Positions 10,211 to 21,853 of a stretch of 64,000 nucleotides of DNA are shown piece after piece (position 1 is the stretch's first letter; each line of letters starts with the position of its first letter). Source of the stretch: Pseudeuparius sepicola (lineage: Eukaryota; Arthropoda; Insecta; Coleoptera; Anthribidae); the NCBI GenBank assembly GCA_963920635.1, contig OY987298.1, positions 116,674,035 through 116,738,034 on the forward strand. The letters are read 5' to 3'. A model generated the notes under the pieces. The model saw only the letters and a program-made list of their open reading frames with translations, made no database searches and was not told where the DNA came from. The position numbers and the translations under genes are program-made.

Positions 10211-11029
10211 TACCTTAATAAAATTTTGCATAGATTTCATTATGTGTGAGACATTTTGGTATTCAAAGTCATCTCGTTTTTCTATGGTAACAAATTTTAA
10301 ATCTGTCTTGGGACTCGCCTTGCTTCAAATTGACTCAACATTGTAGGCAGTCTATACTTCACGTCATAACTTCAAGGCCAAGGTTTCTTCAAACAGCCAA
10401 CAAGTCACTCCCCCGATATCTTTTTTGAAAGGAGTGGATGAAAACTTGCTCTATCCCTCAATTGAGGAGAGGTTTTAGTGGGTATGCCCTCACAGCGGGG
10501 AGACTCCCACACTATGGGCCAAATATTGAGGTCCGTGTCCTTAACGGATTTCCTCTCCGAAAAAAAAAAAAACGTGGGCTACTTACACTTTGAGATACGT
10601 CCATATGTTCATTACAAACATTAATTATTTTATTTTTTTTTAAACTTTTGCACGAGTGAATGGATGTAAAAAATTTATTAAATACACAAATAATCAGAAC
10701 GTGTACATACATTTATTTTGGTATCAAATACTTGTTTTCACAAAATATGTTAAATTTTTATTAAGTTTACAATAAAAAAAAAACAAATAAATCACATATT
10801 ATAAAACTGTTGTGTCATTTATACTTGAAACATGTTTATCCGAATTTCCTCGTCCAATCATTCAAGATTTGTATTTCTCCTTTTGTAATTATCATTTGTT
10901 TTCAGTTTATCACTTTCCTCTAAATAATGTGGCTAAAACGAAATTATCCAAATTAAAAGAATATATGTGCGCAAAGCTTTCTCTAATAATCTTTATTGGA
11001 AACTTCCCCAGGAATTATATGATGATTCT
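10211..11029. other. intergenic, no gene recognised
   Basis: A more complex stretch from about 10430 to 10560 contains AGGAGAGGTTTTAGTGGGTA and GGGGAGACTCCCACAC. It looks like the tail of a retroposed repeat but I cannot name it. The rest is AT-rich. Confidence 0.3.
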
Positions 11030-11233
11030 GAATTTCTTCCGGATGAATCCTGCGTTAGCGAAACTTCTCGTTCCAAGCTTTCGTCCTCGATTGAACGGGA
11101 CAGCCTCAGGCTGCGACGATCACTTTGAAACAGTCTCAACATGATCGTCGTGCCCTGAGGATGTCGCTTACAATCGGGGACGAAAGCTTGCAACGAGAAG
11201 TTTCGCTGACGCAGGATTCATCTGGAAGAAACT
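11030..11233. repeat. inverted repeat with arms of about 85 bp and a ribozyme-like core
   Basis: The left arm begins TTTCTTCCGGATGAATCC. The right arm, read in complement, begins TTTCTTCCAGATGAATCC. Both continue through GCGAAACTTCTCGTT and GGACGAAAGCTTG-type words to a loop of about 20 bases near 11120-11140. On the plus strand CTGAGGA (11155-11161) is followed 20 bases later by GAAA (11182-11185), the two conserved blocks of a hammerhead ribozyme. See findings. Confidence 0.7.
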
Positions 11234-11289
11234 TAGTTTTTTTCTTATACTTAAGAAAATACATGGTTGTTGCCTGCTACAGGGTGGGC

Positions 11290-11737
11290 TCAATAACCGG
11301 CAGCCAGCATTTTGGGACGCGGTGGATACGGTTGTTGATATGAGGGGCCCAGGTGAGTTTGACGTCTATTATTACGCCGAGATATGTGACCTCCCTGGAC
11401 CACTCTATCTCATTTCCGTCTATAACGATGTTTTCTATAACAGGGATTTTTCTTTTTTTTTAGAGATAAGAATGGCTTGCGTTTTGTCTGCGTTAATTTT
11501 GATTTTTATAAAGCGCAGGGACTTGTCAGTAGCCAGAATGGCAGTGTCATCCGCATATAGGAACAGCTGAGTGTTCGGAGAGGGTGTCAGGTCGCTAATA
11601 TACAGGGAGTACAAGATTGGACCGAGCACCGAGCTCTGCAGGACGCCCGCCTCGATGCTCCTCGTCGTCGAAATCTTTCCGTCAACTTTGACACAAAATT
11701 TCCTATTAAAAAGGAAACTTTTAACAAGTGACCGCAT
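11290..11737 (-). pseudogene. Jockey-type non-LTR reverse transcriptase fragment
   Basis: Minus-strand frame 11737-11435 carries RSLVKSFLFNRKFCVKVDG, SIEAGVLQSSVLGPILYSLY, LYADDTAILA and INADKTQAILISKK. These are RT motifs B to D of the Jockey family (usual GVPQGSVLGPxLY and FADDTA). The frame breaks at an eight-base A/T run near 11453-11460. Beyond it the next domain reads on in another frame: DGNEIEWSREVTYLGVIIDV, then KLTWAPHINNRI, ending near 11290. The start and the rest of the element are missing, so this is a dead fragment. Confidence 0.85.
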
Positions 11738-12338
11738 TGCGATCTATTACCAGGGTCGTACACTAATATATGAGATTCTGCAATATGTCTGCGTGCGATC
11801 CTACCTATGCAAGAAAATCCACTGAGGGAAGAGCCGGCCCTGCATTCCACTCGCCGCCTAAACACTTGAGATTTTACGACGGCCAGACCAATAAGAGAAT
11901 AGGTCACATCGCAACCACGTGGTGGCGAACGTTTTGATTCACTGCCTCTGTAACTTGGATATAGTATACCAACTTTTGGCGCTTTTTTTTAATTGGTAGC
12001 CAGTGGCAACAGCAGCGCCATCCTAATTTAATGGTTTTGACAGACACCAGGGATGGTCCTCCTTACCTCTATCCTCAATAATTTTACCTAACATCCGTAT
12101 TCTATAAGCTTATGAGAGTTGAAATCATGCGGTCGGCTCTCATACTATAATTTCTTTGGTATTGTTGTTAAATATGATTCCCCTTGAGAAATTTCGATTT
12201 TGTTATAGGTACAGGATGCGCAAAAAAAAGATTTACTAATTGTTTTACTCAATTACACTTTTTTGAAGCATCGAAGGAGAAATCAAAGAGATAATTTGGT
12301 ATTAAAAAATATTGAAATTTTGAAAAACACAATCACCG

Positions 12339-12795
12339 AGGGTTGGCAAAAACCCGGGTTTTTGAAAATAATTATTGGGCTTTTGGGTTTTTGTGAGGGC
12401 TTTTGTGTTTTTGTAGGGTTTTTGTGTTTTTATAGGGTTTTTGTGTTTTTGCACAGTTGTCCGACAAGTTCGGCACCCCTGGAGAGGATATTTAGTACCT
12501 TTGGTTACGTGTGGTCGGACTTGAGGAACCGCTTAGCCCCAGAAAAAATGGAAAAACTTATAAAAATTATAAAACTTTCCCGATATGCCAATGACTAATG
12601 TTTCTTTCTTAGTAGGATTTTTTATTTTGTTAAATGAGTTTGTTTTTTTTAATAAAAATTTCAAATTAAGGCAGTGTAATTATTTTTGTATGAGTGGGTT
12701 TTTGTGATGCAAAAACCCACCATCAAAGGACCAGTGGGCTTTTGGTCAAAAACCCACTGGGTTTTTGAAATGGGTTTTTGTGCATGCCAACCCTG
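12339..12795 (+). mobile_element. non-autonomous hAT-like element rich in GGGTTTTTG
   Basis: The left end GAGGGTTGGCAAAAACCC and the right end GGGTTTTTGTGCATGCCAACCCTG form inverted ends with a GGGTTGGCA core, typical of hAT elements. The 457-bp interior contains many GGGTTTTTG words in both orientations. It also contains a fragment of a hAT transposase C-terminus. I could not find an exact 8-bp target duplication. Confidence 0.65.
12445..12598 (+). pseudogene. hAT transposase C-terminal dimerisation fragment
   Basis: The plus frame reads SCPTSSAPLERIFSTFGYVW, then SDLRNRLAPEKMEKLIKIIK, then a stop at 12596. This matches the hAT C-terminal (dimerisation) motif SSAxxERxFS...RNRLxxExxEKL. No catalytic part is present. 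It was probably kept when an autonomous relative was internally deleted. Confidence 0.8.
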
Positions 12796-12805
12796 TACCG
12801 ATACT

Positions 12806-12875
12806 ATTTCTGGGGTACTCCTAGTTTGGAGTATTGTGAGGGTGAGAATTATTGTTATTATTGCTACAGTAACAC
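12806..12875. repeat. dispersed repeat also found beside the Dong-like element
   Basis: TCTGGGGTACTCCTAGTTTG and the next GAGTATTGTG are repeated almost exactly at 54551-54580. Here they lead into GAATTATTGTTATTATT and then GCTACAGTAAC. At 54.6 kb the same TTA tract is split by the Dong-like insertion and resumes at 58336 with TCTGTAAC. This copy looks like an unoccupied paralogue of that target. Confidence 0.6.
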
Positions 12876-13429
12876 CAGATATTTATTCCAAAATAATTTC
12901 AAAACAGCATGAAGAAATGATTTGACTTAGGAGGGTTTCGTTTTAATCTTGAATAAAACTACTGTTTTGTCATTCACCTTACTGTATTAAGTTAACTAAA
13001 CATAATGATTATTAATTTAGCGTTTCAAACCCTCATTTCTAATGGTTCAAAAAGGTCGAAGCACCCTGCACAACATAATCGAAGTTTCTTAACGTGAATC
13101 GTATTTATATAACAAGCGAAATTATGAAGAATGAATCTTTTTGAATGAAAATAATTTTTTCAGGTATAAGGAGCCCTTCTTTTTTTTCTAGATTGTTTGC
13201 CTTTATTTCATGTTACACGACGTTCGTAGCTTCGACGAATTATTTAGACTGCATGTTTTTCTGCCTTCGATTGACCTTGGTTCAAACCAAACGGTTTTCC
13301 ATAGATGTTTTAATTTTCTTAAGACAAACTAGGCTTCTAAAATTAAAAAAAAAACGAATATATTTTACCCAAAGCTATGACGAGATAATCAGCCAAAAAT
13401 GTGGTATAGACTCATTAAGTCCATCCTTG

Positions 13430-14085
13430 GATACACTATATTGCTAATCCCCCATTTAAAGGATACACTGAAAAGATAAATATTAGTAAATATTATATAT
13501 TTTAACAATAATTACCGTGAAAATTAATTACTTCTCTTTCTAAACAAAAGAGAAGGTAGATATTTTTGTTGGTGATTTCCATATTTCTGGTCGGGTCAAC
13601 AAGTTTTGGTAAAACGCATTTCCTATAAAATTTTGTCTTGATTTATAAAACCCTTGAAATTTTGTTGGTCCATATAATATATTGCAAATCCTCCATTCTA
13701 GACAGATGTTATGTATCTACTACCTACTAATTTAATAGATACACTAAAAAAATAAGTGTTAGTAAAAAAATATTAAATATTTCCAAGATTACTTCCCTTT
13801 TTTCAACAAAAGAAAAAGTAGACATAATATTGCAAATCCTCCATTCTAGACAGATTTTATGTATCTACTACCTAGTAATTTAATAGATACACTAAAAAAA
13901 AAGTGTTAGTAAAAACATATTAAATATTTTCGAGATTACTTCCCTTTTTTCAACAAAAGAAAAAGTAGACATAATATATTGCTAATAATTTATAATAGCA
14001 ACATTGCGTATTTTCATATTGCCTTAAGGGTCAACGTCTGGTAAAAGGCATTTCTTATAAACCGTAATAAATTTGCTTTCCATTT
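13430..14085. repeat. satellite-like array, 148-bp units and a longer higher-order repeat
   Basis: Two closely similar 148-bp units start at ATTGCAAATCCTCCATTCTA (13681 and 13829) and end AACAAAAGAAAAAGTAGACA. A diverged version of the unit lies at about 13435-13565. The sequence following that version (TTTCCATATTTCTGGTCGGG, GGTAAAACGCATTTCC) returns after the second close unit at about 14012-14060 (TTTTCATATTGCC, GGTAAAAGGCATTTC). The longer repeat is therefore about 270 bp plus the inner duplication. Confidence 0.7.
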
Positions 14086-14089
14086 TAGT

Positions 14090-14786
14090 TTCCCAGAATG
14101 TGTCGTCCCTATACATATATCTGCAAAGAACAATATAAGAAATTATTAAAAAGAAACACAAAATGATAATAGAATAAATAATTAAATAAAGTTCATGGCT
14201 GTTTTGCTCAAAATTCAGTGATTTTAGGATAAATTGAAAAGATATATTTTTTATGGAAAAAACGAATGGGCAATTAGAAAATGCTGTCGAATTTACAAAA
14301 GTTGAAAAGTGGTGTACTATCTTATTTTTTATCTTCTCATATGTCCCTGGTTATGACAAGAAAACGTTGGTAACATTTTATACTCCATACCGCGATATTA
14401 TTTATTTATTAATTTATATGTTAATATGTCTCGTTTTTGAAAATTTATTAAAAAACCGTTTAATAAAGTAAACATCCTCTATGTTTCTTATTAAGCATTT
14501 CCAGACCCGCGTTCACATGAACTTTTGTGCTAAAAATAAAATTTTCTTTCATTTATTTTGAAATTGTGGTTTATTCTATTTCAAAATGCAAAAATCATAT
14601 ATGTCGATTTTGCCAGTGTTTAACAAAACACCCTGTACACACTTTAATACTTCATCTAAAAAGTACCTAAGTACATCCCAATATTATACAATTTTATATG
14701 AAACTTGTTTTTCGTATCTTAAAAGTTGAAAAGTTAAGAGGGCGAGACATTAAATAAATCATTCACTCTGTACTTACCCAAAAATA
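14090..14786. other. intergenic between the satellite array and the YqaJ gene
   Basis: AT-rich. A CACCCTGTA word occurs near 14630. A 72-codon frame at 14253-14471 encodes a hydrophobic tail but nothing recognisable, and I do not call it. Confidence 0.35.
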
Positions 14787-17700
14787 TTACAGCTTTGTAA
14801 ATATATGAAGCTTCCAAAAACCAGCTGCTAGTGACATTAATTCTTCACACCCACTTTCATCAAATTCTACATCGTAAATATCCACATGCTTATCATTTTC
14901 AAAATTTGGTGATGCAATACAAAATAATGCCTTTTGCCGCCCTGTCAGTAACATTTGGAGCTGCATTTGAAAATAATACCTTCTCTTAATAGTGCCATTA
15001 TCAATATAGTTTTTTAAGGTATTTTCTTTCATTGGGCATTTTATTTCAACACAAAATTCTGTGGAAAGACCATCAGGAGAAGCACCAAAAATTGGATATG
15101 TTTTGCTTAAAACCAAGCCACATCTTTGAATATTCAAATTTCTTTTTTCAGAAACAACCTTTATAACATCTGGTTCTAAATTTAATCCTCTTGTTGTTGC
15201 TTCTGTTTGAAAAGGTTTTGAAGCACCTAAAATAGTTTCAACCAGCACACCATCTACAGTTTTACACCTAGCAACTTCATACAAGTGAGAAGCTGTTATC
15301 CGCCCATATCTAAGGTTGTACCAGAGTGATGACTTTGACTGCAATTTAGTAGCTTGCTCTGCATCGATGCACTTTTCGACTGACATGGTACAGGTCATAT
15401 AATTTAAAAAACTTTCTGCAGAAATATCAGAACGGGTAGTATTTTTAAAATTAATAATAAGATGGTGCACTGAAAGGCATTCAAATTTGAAATCTTTTAA
15501 CATATCAAACAGACCCCCCTTGTAATGTAATGTTTTAATTTTTGCCAAAAACCTTCCTTCGTAATTCTCTAATGGGGGTATTTCTTTGTCAACTAAATCT
15601 TTTAAGCTGGCTACTTTCATATTTTTTACTGTACTTAGTGTTTTTACTGTTGTAGACGGTTCTTCGCTTTTTCGATGTAGCCAGAAAAGAAAAGCAGTAC
15701 CATGCTTACATCCACCTAAAATAAGTTTTCTATTAATATTTTTTATGAATTGAAAAACACAAACAGCACATTGCAAGGTAGCACTACTCAGTAGCCACTA
15801 GTACAGGATGTCCCCGTTTCGGTACTTTTGCATGGTATCTCACTTATTTTTGAAGATAAATAAGTAGTTGTGGTTTTTACAACACTGCTACTTACAAACG
15901 ATGTCACGAACAGAATTTTATCACTTTTTAGGCATTCTCAATGGTTTCTCGATTATCTAGCAGCAAGGAAATAATGCATCCTTTTTAGAACTGATTTTCA
16001 TGGAATAGAGTGGCAAAGTCAAATTTGTTCTATCATAATTATTTTGTTAAATATAAAGCATTATATTTGAATATTATACATATTAGTTAAAAATCATAAG
16101 GTATTACACATAAAATGGATAAAAATATTCTGGGTGTTCCATTTATAAATAAATCATTTGTTTTATATCTACAGGACAGATTTTGCTAGAACAAATTTTT
16201 AATATTAAAGTTTTCTTCTATCTCTTACAATAGGTAAAATAAACATGTTACAGACTAATAATTTTACCAGATTTAATTCAAGATTTAAAATCACCACGTT
16301 TTTTTCTTAATTTTTTTTTGTGGAGTGCAAAATAAGCGCACCTCACTCAAACCTCGCTTTTTGACATTTGAACGACTAAATACAAATTTTTGGAAATGTT
16401 TTATAATGATTTTATGGTGTAGAATATTAAAACATATGAAAAATAAATAAATTAATACCCAATTCGATATTTGATTTAAAGTAAGATCACGTGGTATGTG
16501 AGAATCTTGATATTTTCGACTTTATATTTTGCCTGGTAAACAGTTACAAACAAATAGCTGTCTAAAAAATCGCAAGTTCTGACACCGGGTCTTTCACCAA
16601 AATGCGAAATAAGTTATGGAGAAGTAACATTTTATATAATGAGTAATAAGGAGTTGGTAAATAACATTATTATTACAAAATGTAAACCTGTCCTATTTTG
16701 TTATTTTGTACTTTTTACCCACCCTGTACAACAAACCTGAATCATATTTTCTAAACAAGCAAAAACTTTTACCAATAATAACTCTTTCATGAGTACTCAA
16801 AACAATGGGCATGAAAAGTGCAAGATAGAAAGATTCAACGTCGAATATCTTCCAAATGGGTGGGCCAAATTATAACATCTATATCGTTGGAATCGCTAAA
16901 ATACATAGATATCAAATACCTATAGAAAAATATACTAAGTAGGTGTTCTATTAAAAAAAAAACATTGTTATATGTTATATCTAAGTATAATATCTCTTAC
17001 TTGATGTTCAATTGTTTTCCCGAAAATATATTCAAACAGTACCTACTGTAGGAATCCTACAACTTTTCTATTTGCAATAAATTTTTCTCTAGCTTCAAAA
17101 ATAAAAACTTTACCACTCTGTACCTAGTGATTTTCAATTTTGGTCGATACCAAGTTATTTTCCTAAGAAATGCATAAAGTCATACTTTTCAGCACGCAGC
17201 TCGAACTCCAGTTGACTCAAATGACGTGAAGCTGAGTTCCGTCAAGTAAGTAGTCTAGTATAGTAGTCAAGTTGAAGGTGGGTTTATGCAGCATAATTTA
17301 ACGTAAAGTAAAAGTTCACCAAGATTTAACTTTTGCGCTAAAATGAAAGAAAATCTCAGTTTGAGCATGCCTCATTTTGTTGCCAACACGGATAAACAAC
17401 TCTTGAGAACAAAGTCCCTAGTTTCCGCAGTTTCCTTCTAGTCTTTTGTTGTTTCTTGTTTAGGATCGGTATGGGTTAGGTATTGTATTTTTACGCTGAA
17501 GAGCGAGAACCTACACTACCCAGGGGACCCCCAATGATTTCTGTTGTTTAATATTTGCATTTTGATTTGTGACATTTCCCCTGCCATAGCACAGGCCTAA
17601 ATTGTTATTAAATAGTCCTTGCATAAATGTAATACTAAATTTTTAAATTATGTTACGTTACGTTAATATTAATTTACATTAATTATTATTAAATTACATT

Positions 17701-18603
17701 AAATTGTTTTGTCTACTCTGACTTCAAAGTGTGTTTATAGTTTGGTTGGTATAGAGACAAACTATGGCAATAAAGTAAAACAATGATGTTCCTGCAAAAA
17801 TCTGACAAGCATACCTACTTAGTTCTATTATTCTTTGACACAGTTGATCTCACTAGTGCGGAAAAGTCTCGGGAAAAGTACAACTTACTACATCAAAATG
17901 TGTGCGGCAAAGGGTACCTACTTTTCCGCACAATTAATATTATCACCCACATCTACAGCTACCAATGAATAATAGGTAAATATCTATCAATTAATAATAA
18001 AAGAAAAAATACCAGGAAAAAGTAGTCATTGATTGTCAAGCAGTTGATTTCAGATGAAACTTTTCTGGCAAATATGCTGCTGACCGATTTCCCTGATCGC
18101 CCCCATATCTGGCCCAAACTAGGTACATGCAAGATTCTTTTACTGTACTAACGACTAAACTATAAACATAAAAACCGTATGTACACAAATACAGACTAAC
18201 CTGCGGATGCTGGGCAATCACAACATTTACACTCCACAACTGAACGACTTTCTTCATTGATAACTGCAACAACATTATAATTTTTCTTGTTAAGTTTGTG
18301 TTTGGGGGTAATTTTTGCCTTAACGGTGCATTCATTTTTGTGACGTTTCAGCTGTACATATCCAATTGCATTGTCACCATAAGATTCTCTAGTTGACCTA
18401 AAAGAAGAAATTTGTATAATCATAATTAATCAATATTCGAATATACAAATAAACATCTACAACATGCATACCTACCTCTTGGTTTTCCCATGTTTCACTT
18501 CAGCACTAATTTGATCGCTGTTTGTGTTAATAAATTGACATACCATATCAAAGTCTATGTAAGGCAAGTTATCTGAATAAGCTTTAACAAATCCTGTCTC
18601 CAT
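14787..18603 (-). CDS. SWIM/YqaJ-type nuclease, ORF2 of an ISL2EU-type transposon (three exons)
   Basis: Exons on the minus strand are 18603-18476, 18397-18201 and 15715-14787. They join in phase (128 + 197 + 929 nt) to 417 codons with no stop. Donors are GTAGGT and GTTAGT; acceptors are CTTTTAG and TTTTAG. The product begins METGFVKAYSDNLPYIDFDM. A SWIM-type zinc motif (CKCCDC...GGCKHG, about residues 98-113) is split by intron 2. The YqaJ/lambda-exonuclease fold follows: RYGRITASH (244-252), E289, D323 in GASPDGL, E332 and K334 in VEIKCP, and Q358. Family knowledge: ISL2EU elements carry such a nuclease beside a THAP transposase; its exact role is not settled. Intron 2 is 2,485 bp, unusually long, and holds repeat ends (near 15804, 16131 and 16722). 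The gene converges with the THAP-DDE gene at 8.5-10.1 kb. Confidence 0.9.
15716..18200 (-). other. long intron 2 of the YqaJ gene, filled with repeats
   Basis: No coding sequence is seen. Words typical of CAGGGTG elements occur at about 15804 (TACAGGATGTCCCC), 16131 (GGGTGTTCCATTTAT) and 16722 (CCCACCCTGTA). This suggests insertions that lengthened the intron after the splice sites were fixed. Confidence 0.6.
17850..17933. repeat. short inverted repeat with TGCGGAAAAG ends
   Basis: AGTGCGGAAAAGT near 17855 is mirrored by ACTTTTCCGCACA near 17920 across about 55 bases. It is a tiny MITE or a chance hairpin within intron 2. Confidence 0.4.
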
Positions 18604-20597
18604 TATAAATCGAAAAAATGAAGTATTCACAGCAAAATTACTACAAAAATGAAATAATTTTCTGTTCGGAAGAAAGTGAGGTTATATATTCACAAACCAC
18701 AAAACAAGTTTTAGCGATGTTGCCGCGCATTTTCCTTATAAATTTGAGGTGTATGTCATCTGTCATATTTTATAGGGGGCGTCTAATAAGTTCTAAATGG
18801 GATCAATAAAATCCAAATATTTCATTGAAATGCTTTGAAATTCAATTATTTCTTACCAGGAGTATAAAATCTGGATCCAATAATTTATCTGGGAATGCTT
18901 GGTTATATCAAAAAAGACGAAATAAGTACTAAGAAAGTAGCAGGTACTTATTGAAATTAGGGATCGTGACGTCACATTCCCTACTTTTGCGACCGTTTTT
19001 TTCAATTTTTGAGCAAACTAATGGGAAAAAAAATCTGTTGGTGGGGTTCCGTGATTATCTAGACATGTTTTACAAATTCCAAGGCAAAAAATTATTTTTC
19101 ATTCCTAAGTATACTTGTCCATTGTTATTTAATTTATAGTTAATATTATTCTTAACGGTGATGCCTTAGACTATGGAGGAAGGCAAACCCTTATAACATT
19201 GGCAATTATTTCTCGTGTTTGAGTGCAACGTTATTCCCTGTTTATTCATTTTGCGCACGTTAAATCCAGAACATACGAAGCGCCACTGAGCTCTCTACCA
19301 AGCTTGCCGGCGGCCGAAAAAGTGAGCGCTGTGTGGTAGCCCAAATACGCAGTTAACTTTACATACCATAGAAACAGGCACAAGACTCATTGGCTAACTG
19401 GTTTTGTCGGCCGGTTCGCTGGCTGAAATGCTTTGTTGCCGTATTTCAAAGGCGATGGTAGACGCGACGATGTTGAAAAAAAATATATTAGGTGTTTTAT
19501 TACACCGCGTTAAAAATAAATGATAAATAAAAATGAGTAAGTGGTCGCGTGATGCGAGCTTTATTGTTTCGGTATTACAGAGTTCAGAAATTCGGCTTCA
19601 ATATGCTAAAACTTGCATTCGCCAATAAATAACAACTACTCGTATAGGAAATTTCGCAACGCTGCCCGCATTCTTTAGAAACGTTTTCTTTCGTGCGTTA
19701 AACTATAACTATGCGGCTTAATAATCAGTTGGATTCATTCTCTTTTTTGAGAACTGAGAGATTTGCTCTCCGAAAGTATATAGAAACCAAACGTTCGTTT
19801 TAATTAGATAATGTTCAAATAGGTTGAATTAGGTAATGTTCAAATAAGTTAAGGCGGAAAACGCAATTAGGTATAGTTAGGTATTAAACATTTTATTGGC
19901 TACTAAAACACAGTAAATTAATTTAGTTGACGAAAGTCGTGAAGGCAAAAGATGTTTTACAGCGTTCTTTTTACGTGACTTACCTAATCTACTTTCCCTT
20001 TTCCAAGATGACTGGTTTCGGTTTGGGTTTTAACATACGAAAAATCCCGCATGCGTACTCTATTTCCAAGTTAAATAAACACTAACATATTGGCCACCTT
20101 CTGAGCCTAGTCACGTTCCCCACGTCACCCAGCGAAATAATGAAATTCCAGGCATTCGGTGGGTCGGTAAAAATTAAGACGACCCACCAGAACTTTCGCG
20201 GCGTCCTCCCCGTTTTCCGCAAACGAGCATAAACAGTAAACACTTCGAAAGTAATATTTTCCAAGTTTCTGCCCCTTCACGTCCGGCCCCGAAATATCAT
20301 ATTGCGCCTGAAAAGATGAGTATATTTCGGTTTTTGTCATAACGTTAAGTCTGAACAATTTATATACCCCAATATCTTTTATTTTACGGACAACAAATAT
20401 ATATTTCTCTCCCGGAAAGGAGGCCGCTATTTGTAAAGAATGAAGATAACGTAGATATTTTAAATCCTTTATTCTTCTCAATGAAAGAAAAGTTGTGAGT
20501 GGGCCATTTACTGCCATCAGTTCAACTGAAAAGTATTATCTTACCTGTGAGATAAAACCCAATGACCACGTGTATTGTTATTATACCTTTACACCTA
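18604..20597. other. intergenic, no gene recognised
   Basis: Includes a mixed-composition stretch at 19240-19470 (for example CTTGCCGGCGGCCGAAAAAG) and another at 20050-20300. The longest frame is an unrecognised 130-codon ATG frame on the minus strand (20517-20125). It has no family motif, and I do not call it a gene. Confidence 0.35.
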
Positions 20598-20598
20598 T

Positions 20599-20680
20599 AC
20601 AGGGCCGTTTTAAGGGGGGGGGGGCGAAGGGGGTGTTCGCCCCGGGCGCCCTATTCAAGGGGGCGCCAAAATCAACAAAG
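20599..20680 (+). repeat. hAT-type element end, CAGGGCCGTTTTAAG
   Basis: CAGGGCCGTTTTAAG is followed by a long G run and then CGCCCCGGGCGCCC. A similar word, CAGGGCTGTTCTAAGGGCGG, is at about 42511. Such CAGGGC starts followed by G-rich, GGCGCC-containing sequence are common hAT ends. No matching opposite end was identified. Confidence 0.4.
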
Positions 20681-21853
20681 GCGCTAGTACTAATAATTTA
20701 CTGCTTCAAAAAACATTTAAACATTTTTAAATTTTTCAGTTAGGTACCTACCGATTTTTATTTTTGTAGGACGATGATTTCGCATACAACTACTGAAAAG
20801 TTGTGAATTCGGAACTTGTCTACGTCTACCGGTGTCGTTGAGGAATATTTTAAGTGATTTCGCTATTCTCCCCGAGATGACGCGGTGGCGGCCGGCACTT
20901 GACGATTTGACGTTGATGCGAATCGTTGTAAAAAAGGGTTGTTCTTGTTCTGTAAATAAAGAACGCAACTTTCGCAAACGAGCAATGTGTTAGTTAAATA
21001 GAGGTATCGACATAGATTTTTGGTTTCTGGATACTAATCGTAAATTAGTTGGTAACAATAAGTACATACATTCATATTAGCTGAATCCTGAATCTGTAGC
21101 ATCTAAGGAAACCTTGTTTTAATGAAGACTTGTTTTTGTTGAACTGGAATTTGAATATAAACGCCCAATTCTTGATATGGCAAATGGCAAACGTACCTAC
21201 TAAACAATCACACACTGTGCACTGTGTTTAGAAAAACGTAGCAACCTGGTCGTTTCTATTGTGGCAAACTTTCGTATCTTGTAAATTGTAAAAATGTTCT
21301 TTCTGATAATATGAGGTTCTGCTTTCTGGTGCAAAATAAAATGTAAAAATTAAAAGCTATTTGCTTTTGTGAAGTATAAATGAAAAATATGTAACTAAAC
21401 TAAAATCGCTCTTTGACTGTACACTAGATTGTGATAGGTAAATATTTAATGTCCCTAGAATTCCATAACCGGCGGCCATAATAATATATTGATATTATTG
21501 ATAGGTATAACAGAGGAAAGGACCATTAAACTCTGTTCTTTGAAACACAGAAAAAGGCTATAATTATAGTTTCTGTGTTCAAAGTTACGTTAGAACCAAA
21601 TAATATGAAGGTTAGGGTTAGGCCTCTGTCACAAGAACTGGAATTTCTGCCAGACATGCTAAATACGCCCCTGCGGAGGCGCCCAAAACAATTATGCCAA
21701 CAGGGGCGTCATTTCAGACTTCTGTTGGGGGGGCATAGGTACCCAAAACCCAAGACCCTCGGCTCAGTGTTATATACCCCATAAGATATGACAATCATAT
21801 GGCAGGTATAATGGGTAGAACGCTCGCACTTTATCGGGTTATACCGAGTATTG
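20681..21853. other. intergenic with hAT-end scraps
   Basis: GCTAAATACGCCCCTG near 21658 and CAGGGGCGTCATTTCAG near 21701 look like opposed hAT termini. Immediately before the fold-back at 21854, GGTATAATGGGTAGAACGCT resembles a decayed tRNA A-box. None of these supports a full element call. Confidence 0.3.

Noticed and set aside
14253..14471. 72-codon frame with a hydrophobic C-terminus
   Set aside because: An AT-rich sequence readily encodes F/L/I/Y runs. No homologous pattern or splice context is visible.
8180..18776. CGCCCCC and GGGGGCG as terminal inverted repeats of one 10.6-kb ISL2EU element
   Set aside because: Only seven bases match and the following sequence does not, so the ends cannot be claimed.
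20125..20517. 130-codon ATG frame on the minus strand
   Set aside because: No recognisable domain, composition or splice context. It lies among repeat fragments and is within the length expected by chance in 64 kb.
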